DNA of 64,000 nt from Streptomyces sp. TG1A-60 (GTDB lineage Bacteria > Actinomycetota > Actinomycetes > Streptomycetales > Streptomycetaceae). Both the position numbers and the translations under genes were made by a program. Of this stretch, positions 57,835-64,000 are shown one piece after another. Every line of letters begins with the position of its first letter. Position 1 is the first letter of the stretch. The notes under the pieces were generated by a model. The model was not told the origin of the DNA. It was given only the letters and a program-made list of their open reading frames with translations, and did no database searches. The stretch is taken from the NCBI RefSeq assembly GCF_037201975.1, contig NZ_CP147520.1, positions 5,890,001-5,954,000 of the forward strand, given 5' to 3'.

Positions 57835-58287
57835 GGTGCGGCTCCTGTGCGTGAGGGATGGAAGACGCCGGTGTGCGGGGTGGCGCGGTGGGCGCCGACG
57901 TCCGAACCCTCACCGGGCAACAGCAATCTGCCTGCTGCCGGCCGTCCGGTCCATCGAGGATTTCTTAACCGGGCCGACAGCACGTCTTCACGATCGACCG
58001 CGAACGTTTCCTCGCACTCATGGGTGCCTCCCGGGTGGGGCGGCGGACCGATCCCGGTGTCTCCCGGCTCCCGGGACCGGAGGGAGCTTCCGGGCGAGTG
58101 GCGACACATCGCCGCCGCACACCCCGCCACCGGACGCGCCGCGCGCTGGGCCGCCCTGTGCCCGGCACTCTCCCCCGGCCGGGCACAGGGTGATGGCTGC
58201 TGGCGTGAAACGCGCCGAGGGTCGGCCCCGCGCGTCAGCGTGGGGGGCCGGCCCTCGGCAAAGAGGGGCTTGGTCACGGCCTCGCGG
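57835..58287. other. intergenic region: tdh promoter side and IclR terminator
   Basis: No gene is seen in these 450 bp. The region holds the leader of tdh at the left and the IclR terminator (58214-58259) at the right. Overlapping open frames are Arg/Pro-rich and without start signals. Confidence 0.5.
58214..58259 (-). terminator. long hairpin terminator of the IclR gene
   Basis: A 16-bp stem (GCCGAGGGTCGGCCCC with its complement, one G-U pair) encloses a 14-base loop. It starts 29 bp beyond the stop of the IclR gene on the minus strand. Confidence 0.8.
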
Positions 58288-59040
58288 TCAGGTGCCCAGT
58301 CGGCGCCCTGTGATCTCCGCGGCCGTGTCGGCGACCAGGCGGCCCCACTCGGGCAGCCGGTCCTCGTCGAACCGGGAGTCGGGCATCGACATGGCCACGG
58401 TGGCCAGCGGCGTGCCGTCCCCGTCGAGGACGGGCGCGGCGATGGCGCACACGCCCGGCCGGTACTGGTTGCGGTTGACCGAGTAGCCGTCGGTGCGGAT
58501 CTGCTTGATTTCGGCCCGCAGGTTCTCGGGATCAGTAGGCGTCGTGTCGCTGAAGCGCTCCCGCACCTGCTCGATGAGCTCTTCGACATCCTGCTTCGGC
58601 AGGTGGGCGAGGACGGCGCGGCCGGTGGCGGTGGCATGCAGCGGCGAGGTGTCGCCGATCGTGTGGAAGGTCCGTACGGCGTGGTCGCAGTCCACTCGGT
58701 CCACCACGACCATGCACTGCAGAGCGTCCGGAACCGACAGGTGGATCGTCTCGTTCACCGCGTCCCGCAGGCGGACCATGGGCTCGCGGGCGGCGGCGAA
58801 CAGGCTGGATCCCTGCAGGGCGGCGGGCCGTACGGCCAGTACCCGGGCGCCGATCTCCCACCGGGTGGTATCTCTGCGGTTGGCCCGCAGCCAGCCGGCC
58901 TCGGCCAGCGTGACCAGGCTGCGCTGCACGGTCGACTTCGGCAGGCCGAAGAGCTTCGTCAGCTCTCCGACCGTGACCGGCTGATGTTGTGCGACGGCCT
59001 CCAGGATGCGCAGTGACCTGGTGACGCTCTTCATTTCCAT
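58288..59040 (-). CDS. IclR-family transcriptional regulator
   Basis: This 250-residue regulator has an N-terminal winged helix (SVTRSLRILEAVAQHQPVTV, LFGLPKSTVQRSLVTLAEAG) at residues 5-65. The C-terminal IclR effector domain holds VVVDRVDCDHAVRTFHTIGD and LHATATGRAVLAHLPK. It then has a conserved CAIAAPVLDGDGTPLATVAM segment that lines the ligand pocket. It is divergent from the oxidase/transport operon that begins at 59293, so it probably controls it. IclR proteins respond to organic acids or amino-acid-derived ligands. The start is ATG at 59040. Confidence 0.9.
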   Translation of the reverse strand: MEMKSVTRSLRILEAVAQHQPVTVGELTKLFGLPKSTVQRSLVTLAEAGWLRANRRDTTRWEIGARVLAVRPAALQGSSLFAAAREPMVRLRDAVNETIHLSVPDALQCMVVVDRVDCDHAVRTFHTIGDTSPLHATATGRAVLAHLPKQDVEELIEQVRERFSDTTPTDPENLRAEIKQIRTDGYSVNRNQYRPGVCAIAAPVLDGDGTPLATVAMSMPDSRFDEDRLPEWGRLVADTAAEITGRRLGT

Positions 59041-59292
59041 CCGGTTTCCCCCCGTTAATCCTCAGAATTCCTTGCCGACACCCTCTTGACTCCCCTCCGG
59101 GTCACTGTCATTCTCTGTGCCAGATAGTAGCACGGTGTTCCACAATGTGTACGGCTCCGCGGAAGATCCCGAAGAAGTGAGCCGGAGTGGTGGGTCTCTG
59201 AAGGGCCCGGCCTTCCGTCCCGAACACCTCGCATCGAACAACCTCACGCTGGGGCCCCAGCTTGTGCCCCGGTGATACGAAAGGAAAGTCCT
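59041..59292. promoter_or_regulatory. divergent promoter region of IclR and the oxidase operon
   Basis: TTGACT near 59083 and CATTCT 17 bases later could be a plus-strand promoter. GTGTTCCACAATGTGTAC near 59132 has the look of an imperfect palindrome and may be the IclR site. Neither is proven. Confidence 0.35.
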
Positions 59293-60435
59293 GTGTCAGC
59301 TGCCAGGAAGCGCGTCGCCGTCGTCGGCGTCGGAACGATGGGCAGTCAGGCCGCCTGGCGGCTCGCGGCCCGTGGCGCCGAGGTCGTCGGCTACGACCGG
59401 TTCGCCCCGGGGCACGACCGCAGTGCCGCCGGCGGTGAGACCCGGATCTTCCGCAGCGCGCACTTCGAGGACTCCCGGTACGTGCCGTTGCTCCAGCACG
59501 CCGACGTCCTGTGGGAGCAGCTCCAGCAGGAGACCGGCCGCGAGCTGCGCCGACTGACCGGGTGCCTGCTGATGGGGCCGACCGAGCACCAGCAGATGGC
59601 CACCGTCCTTGAGTCCATCGCGGAGCACGGCCTCGACCATGAGGTGCTGGATGCCGAGGCCCTGGCGAAACGTTTCCCCCAATACCGGCTCGAGGACGGC
59701 GACGCCGTCGTGCTCGACCGCCGTGCCGGGTTCATCCGCCCCGAGCTGACGGTCCAGACCGCGGCCCGCCGCGCCGAGGAGCTGGGCGCCCGTATCCACC
59801 GCTACACGCCGGTACGGGAGATCACGCCGGTGAACGGCGGGGTGGAGGTCCGCACCGACTCCGGCAGCGAGCGCTTCGACGCGGTCGTCGTCACCGTCGG
59901 CCCCTGGGTCAACGACCTGCTGCCCGCCCTGCCGTGGGAGGTGGATATCCGCCGCCTGATCAGCGCCTGGTATGTGCCCACCACCGACGTCTGGTTCGGC
60001 GAGGAGCGTCCCGCGTTCATTCGCACCTCCCCCACCCACTGCTACGGTCTGCCCTCCCCGGACGGCGTCTCCGTCAAGATCGGGCTCAGCAAGGAGCTGC
60101 ACCGCCCAGCCGGCGATCCCAACGCGCTGGACCGCAGCGTCCAGCCGGAGGAGCTGGAGATCTTCACCGAACTGGTCCGCCGCCACATGCCGGACCTGCA
60201 CCCGTACCCGACCCGCCTGTCCGTCTTCATGGAGGGCTACACGGAGAGCAGCCGCCCGCTGGTCGGTCCGCTGCCCGGGGCCGGCAACGAGAACGTGGTC
60301 CTGCTCGCCGGGTTCTCCGGCCACGGCTTCAAGCTTTCCCCGGCCTTCGGTGACATCGCCGCCGACCTGGCGCTGGAGGGCTCTTCCTCGCAGCCCATCG
60401 ACTTCGTGTCGACCGTGGGCCGCACCTCGTCCTGA
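59293..60435 (+). CDS. FAD-dependent N-methyl-amino-acid/sarcosine oxidase-like enzyme, copy 1
   Basis: This is a 380-residue monomeric sarcosine oxidase/N-methyltryptophan oxidase-type flavoprotein. The FAD motif is VAVVGVGTMGSQAAWRLAAR at about residues 7-26. The arginine pair region GGETRIFRSAHFED follows, as does VVVTVGPWVNDLLP. The covalent-flavin region near the C-terminus reads GFSGHGFKLSPAFGD, where sarcosine oxidases usually have a cysteine in the flavin-binding strand. Such enzymes oxidise secondary amines or N-methyl amino acids to the amine, formaldehyde and peroxide. Copy 2 follows 45 bp on. GTG at 59293 was chosen over GTG 59272 because AAGGA stands at the right distance. Confidence 0.85.
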   Translation: MSAARKRVAVVGVGTMGSQAAWRLAARGAEVVGYDRFAPGHDRSAAGGETRIFRSAHFEDSRYVPLLQHADVLWEQLQQETGRELRRLTGCLLMGPTEHQQMATVLESIAEHGLDHEVLDAEALAKRFPQYRLEDGDAVVLDRRAGFIRPELTVQTAARRAEELGARIHRYTPVREITPVNGGVEVRTDSGSERFDAVVVTVGPWVNDLLPALPWEVDIRRLISAWYVPTTDVWFGEERPAFIRTSPTHCYGLPSPDGVSVKIGLSKELHRPAGDPNALDRSVQPEELEIFTELVRRHMPDLHPYPTRLSVFMEGYTESSRPLVGPLPGAGNENVVLLAGFSGHGFKLSPAFGDIAADLALEGSSSQPIDFVSTVGRTSS

Positions 60436-60480
60436 ACCGCATCCGACCACCATCGGGCACATCCGCAGGGAGAACCACAT

Positions 60481-61614
60481 GGCCACGAGGAAACGCGTCG
60501 CGGTCGTCGGTACGGGCACGGTGGGCAGTCAGGCCGCCTGGCGGCTGGCGGCCCGGGGTGCCGAGGTCGTCGGCTACGACCGCTTCGCCCCGGGGCACGA
60601 CCGCAGCGCCGCCGGCGGTGAGACCCGGGTCTTCCGCAGCGTGCAGACCGACGACGGCGGCTACGTTCCGCTCGTCCGGCACGCCGACGCCCTCTGGCGG
60701 CAGTTGCAGGCGGAGACCGGCCGCGAGCTGCGCCGACTGACGGGATGCCTGTTCATGGGACCGGCCGACGACCCCGAGATGCGCACCGTCGTGGACGTCA
60801 TCGCCGAGCACGGCCTCGACCACGAGGTGATCGACGCCGAGGCGATGGCCAAGCGTTTCCCGCAGTTCCGCGCCGACGACGGCGACCTGGTGGTTCTCGA
60901 TCGCCGTGCGGGGGTCATCCGGCCCGAACTGACGGTCCAGACCGCGGCCCGCCGCGCCGAGGAACTGGGCGCCCGGATCCGCCGCTACACCCCGGTGCGG
61001 GAGGTCACTCCCGTCGCCGGGGAAGGGTGGAGATCCGCACGGACACGGATACGGAGCGTTTCGACGCCGCGGTGGTCACTCCGGGCCCCTGGGTGGGCGA
61101 CCTGCTGCCGGATCTGCCGTGGGGGGTGAGCGTGTACCGCGCGATCAGCGCCTGGTTCCTGCCCGACGAGGACCAACGGGCCGGTGCCGAGCGCCCCGGC
61201 TTCATCCGCCGGGGCGACGTTCCCTTCTACGCGATCCCGTCCCCGGACGGCCTGTCCGTCAAGCTCGGACTGTCCCAGGCCCACCACCGGCCCGTGGACG
61301 ATCCGAACAAGCTGAACCGGATCGTCGCGCCGGAGGAGCTGGAGACCTTCACGGCGGCGGTGCGGCGCCACCTGCCCGGCCTGAACCCGGACCCGGTGCG
61401 GCTCGGCGTCTTCATGGAGGGCTACACCGACAGCACCCGCCCGCTGGTCGGCCCCCTGCCGGGATGCGACGACGTCATCGTGCTGGCCGGCTTCTCCGGC
61501 CAGGGCTTCAAACTCTCGCCCGCCATGGGTGACATCGCCGCGGACCTCGCCCTGGAGGGCCGCACCACACAGCCGATCGACTTCATCAGCACGCTCGGCC
61601 GCACGGCGGCCTGA
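60481..61614 (+). pseudogene. FAD-dependent oxidase, copy 2 (frameshifted)
   Basis: This is a tandem paralogue of copy 1 (for example VAVVGTGTVGSQAAWRLAAR; GPWVGDLLPDLPW; GFSGQGFKLSPAMGD). The frame breaks near 61021: the first frame reads TPVAGEGW, but the natural continuation RVEIRTDTDTERFDAAVVTP lies in another frame. One or two bases are lost or gained in GCCGGGGAAGGGTGG. The remaining 580 bp have kept a perfect frame to the stop at 61614. The break is therefore recent, or it is a sequencing error. If real, this copy makes no full enzyme. If an error, the product has 377 residues. Confidence 0.75.
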
Positions 61615-61634
61615 GCCCGAACGAGGTAGGACGC

Positions 61635-62606
61635 ATGACACTGACCATCGGCCCGCTGCGGGCGGAGCCCGGCCAGAAGACCCGCGGGAGCATTCCCGCC
61701 GACATCGGCCCCACGACGGTGGAGGTCCCCCTGATCCTCGTCAACGGCTCCCGCCCCGGCCCCAGGGTCGTGATCACCGGCGGCGTCCACGGCGGCGAGT
61801 TCATCGGGACCGACGCCGCCACCCGCCTGGCCGGGCTGCTGGAACCGGACGAGATCGCCGGCCAGGTGGTGATCTGCCCCGTGGCCAACCCCCCGGCCGT
61901 CTACGGCGGCAGGCTCAACATCTCCCCGCTGGACGGCGTCAACATCAACCGCGTCTTCCCCGGCGACAAGGACGGCGGTCCCACCGACCGGATGGCGGCC
62001 TGGCTGTTCGAGTACGTGATCAACGGCGCCGACGCCTACGCGGACCTGCACAGCGGCGGCATCGACCAGCGTCTGCTCGACTTCGTCGGCTACCGCCTGA
62101 CCTCCGACGCCGAGCTGGACGCGAAGATCAAGGGAATGGCCCACGCCGTCGGATACGAGCGGGTCATCTTCGGCACCAGCCCGGACGGCGGCAACAGCCA
62201 CGCCGCGGCAAACCGGCAGGGCATCCCCGCCGTCCTCATCGAGACCGGGCAACTCGGCGACCGGGACTCCGTCACCGTGCGCAGACTCCTCGACGGCCTG
62301 TACCGGCTCCTGCACCACCTCGGTGTCATCGAGGCCCCGCAGCACGTCGACCCGGTGGCCGCACAGCCGCGCGACTGGATCTGGACGGGCGACGTCGTCT
62401 CCCCGGCCACCGGCCTGTGGTACCCGGACGCGATCACCGGCGACGAGGTGACCGAAGGACAGACCATCGGCCGCGTCATCGACCCGGTCGACGGCACCGA
62501 ACACAAGGTCGCCGCCCCCGCCACCGGAAAGATCATCTACGACATGGACGGGCTCACCGTCCGCCCCGGCACGGAGCTCTCCGCCATCGCCGCCCCGCAC
62601 GGCTGA
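61635..62606 (+). CDS. aspartoacylase/succinylglutamate desuccinylase-type deacylase
   Basis: This 323-residue zinc carboxypeptidase-like deacylase has zinc ligands in ITGGVHGGEFIGTD (His and Glu) and DLHSGGID (His). ANPPAVYGGRLNISPLDGVN follows and VLIETGQLGD contains a catalytic Glu. Members remove an acyl group from an amino acid or open an N-acyl compound; ectoine DoeB and AstE are examples. The C-terminal part is a small beta-barrel (VVSPATGLWYPDAITGDEVT). Next to the oxidases and the importer it probably processes an N-acylated or otherwise masked amino acid. It lies 20 bp after copy 2 in the same operon. Confidence 0.87.
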   Translation: MTLTIGPLRAEPGQKTRGSIPADIGPTTVEVPLILVNGSRPGPRVVITGGVHGGEFIGTDAATRLAGLLEPDEIAGQVVICPVANPPAVYGGRLNISPLDGVNINRVFPGDKDGGPTDRMAAWLFEYVINGADAYADLHSGGIDQRLLDFVGYRLTSDAELDAKIKGMAHAVGYERVIFGTSPDGGNSHAAANRQGIPAVLIETGQLGDRDSVTVRRLLDGLYRLLHHLGVIEAPQHVDPVAAQPRDWIWTGDVVSPATGLWYPDAITGDEVTEGQTIGRVIDPVDGTEHKVAAPATGKIIYDMDGLTVRPGTELSAIAAPHG

Positions 62607-62699
62607 CGGGCCGTCGAGCCCGCCACCCACCCCGATCCCCACACGTCCCCACCCCCCCGCCCAGCTGGTCCCGACGCGCCAATATTCAGGAGATTTGTC

Positions 62700-63803
62700 A
62701 TGAGTGATCCCACGATCGGTCGCAGAGCGCTCCTGCGCGGAGCCGGCGGCCTGGCCGCCATAGCCGCCCTGCCCGCCCTCTCAGCGTGCGGCACCGGCAC
62801 CAGCCGCACCCCGGCCGGTGGCGGCAAGGGCGGCGGCAAGACGGTGATCGTCCGCGACAGCGGCGGTTCCTTCGGCGCGGCCCTCCAGAAGGCGATCTAC
62901 ACGCCGTTCACCCAGGAGACCGGCATCAAGGTCCAGGTCGTCAACATGAACGACGCCCCGCTGCTCGCACAGATCAAGCAGGGCCGCCCGCAGGCCGACC
63001 TCATCAACAACTCGATGATGTCCCACGCCAAGTACGTGACCCAGGACGCCCTGGAGACCCTGGACCGCGACCGGATCAAGAGCCTGAAGGCCGCCGAGAT
63101 CCCCGAGAACCAGATCACCGAACACGCCGTCGCCAACAGCTTCTACGGCGCGTGCATGGGGTACCGCACCGACGCCTTCGGCGGCAAGAAGCCCGAGTCG
63201 TGGGCGGACTTCTGGGACACCAAGGCCTTCAAGGGCGGCCGCTCGATGTGCAACCCGGACGGCGACCTGCCGGAGCTGGAGTTCGCGCTGCTGGCCGACG
63301 GCGTCCCGATGGACAAGCTGTACCCGCTCGATGTGGACCGTGCCTTCAAGGCGCTGACCCGGCTGCGGTCCGACATCAAGAAGTTCTGGGACAGCGGCCC
63401 GCTCCCCGGTGTGCTGCTCAGCCGCGAGGAGGTGACGCTGTCCACCGTCTGGGACGGCCGGCTTGCCGATCTGCAGAAGCAGGGCGCCCCGGTGGCGCGG
63501 CAGCTCAACGGCATGCGCCGCCAGTTCCAGGGCTACGCCATCGCCAAGGGCGCGGCCCACGTGGACGCCGCCTACCGGCTCATGGACTTCTCGTTGCGTC
63601 CGGAGTCGCAGGCCGCCCTGGCCAAGGCCTTCCCGTCGAACCCGTCGTCCCCGGTGGCCTACAAGAAGCTCACCCAGGAGGAGCGCAACGCGCTCGCCGG
63701 TGCGCCGAAGTACTACGACAAGGGCTTCGACGCCGACATCGACTGGTGGCTGAAGAACGAAGAGGCCGTCAGCAAGCGCTGGCTGGAGTGGGCTCGTGGC
63801 TGA
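62700..63803 (+). CDS. polyamine-type ABC transporter substrate-binding lipoprotein
   Basis: This is a 367-residue binding protein. The export signal IGRRALLRGAGGLAAIAALP contains a twin-arginine-like RR and ends in a lipobox (LSAC, Cys29-30). This attaches it to the outer face of the membrane. The mature part has the PotD/spermidine-putrescine fold pattern: VIVRDSGGSFGAALQKAIYT, ADLINNSMMSHAKYVTQDAL, PESWADFWDTKAFKGGRSMC and QFQGYAIAKGAAHVDAAYRL. It captures a small cationic or zwitterionic substrate. Which one is unknown; the nearby oxidases suggest a methylated or acylated amino acid. The ATPase gene overlaps its end by 8 bp. Confidence 0.88.
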   Translation: MSDPTIGRRALLRGAGGLAAIAALPALSACGTGTSRTPAGGGKGGGKTVIVRDSGGSFGAALQKAIYTPFTQETGIKVQVVNMNDAPLLAQIKQGRPQADLINNSMMSHAKYVTQDALETLDRDRIKSLKAAEIPENQITEHAVANSFYGACMGYRTDAFGGKKPESWADFWDTKAFKGGRSMCNPDGDLPELEFALLADGVPMDKLYPLDVDRAFKALTRLRSDIKKFWDSGPLPGVLLSREEVTLSTVWDGRLADLQKQGAPVARQLNGMRRQFQGYAIAKGAAHVDAAYRLMDFSLRPESQAALAKAFPSNPSSPVAYKKLTQEERNALAGAPKYYDKGFDADIDWWLKNEEAVSKRWLEWARG

Positions 63804-64000
63804 ATTCGGTGTCGCCACACCGTCCGTCGAGGTGGCCGGCGTCGCGCCGGCCAGCGCGACCGGCAAAGCGCTGTCGGTAGTGGCCCTGCGCAAGACATAC
63901 GGAGACGTCGTCGCGGTCGACGAGGCGTCCATGGAAATCGCGGCGGGGGAGTTCGTCACCTTCCTCGGCGCCTCCGGGTCGGGCAAGACCACGACCCTGA
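63796..64000 (+). CDS. ABC transporter ATP-binding protein (cut by window end)
   Basis: The first 68 codons of an import ATPase are visible. GTG at 63796 overlaps the lipoprotein gene by 8 bp. After a 30-residue N-terminal extension (SVEVAGVAPASATGKALS) the ABC domain starts with VVALRKTYGDVVAVDEASME. It reaches Walker A GASGSGKTT before the window ends. This type (PotA-like) powers uptake by the polyamine-type binding protein before it; the permeases should follow. Confidence 0.85.
   Translation, partial: MAEFGVATPSVEVAGVAPASATGKALSVVALRKTYGDVVAVDEASMEIAAGEFVTFLGASGSGKTTTL

Noticed and set aside
56767..59016. Plus-strand frame of 749 codons over tdh and IclR
   Set aside because: Antisense shadow of two well-supported genes.

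Overview
The window comes from a high-G+C actinobacterium, almost certainly a Streptomyces. Third codon positions are almost all G or C, GTG starts and four-base ATGA/GTGA overlaps are common, and many of the genes are Streptomyces types (bifunctional RNase HI/acid phosphatase, Nif3-like protein, C4 zinc-ribbon protein, DUF6177-like and DUF6507-like secretion-associated proteins, an actinobacterial type A rnpB).

Left core (1-27.5 kb). A secreted peptidoglycan-binding protein is followed by a scattered lipid or steroid degradation set: MBL hydrolase, aldehyde dehydrogenase with ferredoxin, a KstR-type TetR regulator, and a MaoC hydratase, zinc alcohol dehydrogenase and SDR at 16-19 kb. Three copies of the KstR operator pattern TnnAACnnGTTnnA lie at 2060, 5148 and 15990, in front of members of this set. 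A TPP riboswitch with its own terminator (4203-4367) has no thiamine gene after it. Between these lie a glycosyltransferase-methyltransferase-alpha/alpha-barrel operon (5.2-8.5 kb), an F420-type oxidoreductase, membrane proteins, an amidase beside a decayed second amidase, a damaged ABC-transporter operon (12.5-15 kb) and a methyltransferase with a frame break. From 21.5 to 27.6 kb lie Nif3, the zinc-ribbon protein, RNase HI/phosphatase, YaaA, a MerR regulator, remnants of an AraC regulator and an EamA transporter, and rnpB.

Island (about 27.55-53.97 kb). The last 31 bp of rnpB plus about 175 bp downstream recur as a direct repeat at 53767-53970, as expected for a mobile element inserted at the 3' end of rnpB. 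Inside are two inverted IS3-family copies; a ubiquitin-like conjugation cassette (sigma-like factor, unknown protein and Rad50-like ATPase, then ubiquitin-like protein, E2-like protein and a JAMM-E1 fusion) bracketed by inverted repeats; an IS5-type element; a type VII-secretion-type toxin and likely immunity protein; an ATPase gene cut by an IS256-family element that itself carries an ISL3-family element; the stump of a Tn554-like recombinase with its DUF6262-type partner; and membrane, SGNH-hydrolase and PRC-barrel genes.

Right core (54-64 kb). After a broken PucR-type regulator come threonine dehydrogenase and 2-amino-3-ketobutyrate ligase with a LysR regulator on the minus strand, an IclR regulator, and a plus-strand operon with two tandem N-methyl-amino-acid/sarcosine-oxidase-type flavoproteins (the second frameshifted), an aspartoacylase-like deacylase and a polyamine-type ABC importer that runs off the window. 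Together these look like uptake and oxidation of a modified amino acid or amine feeding glycine and threonine metabolism; the substrate is unknown.

All calls rest on reading the sequence and on knowledge of the families. No database search was run.
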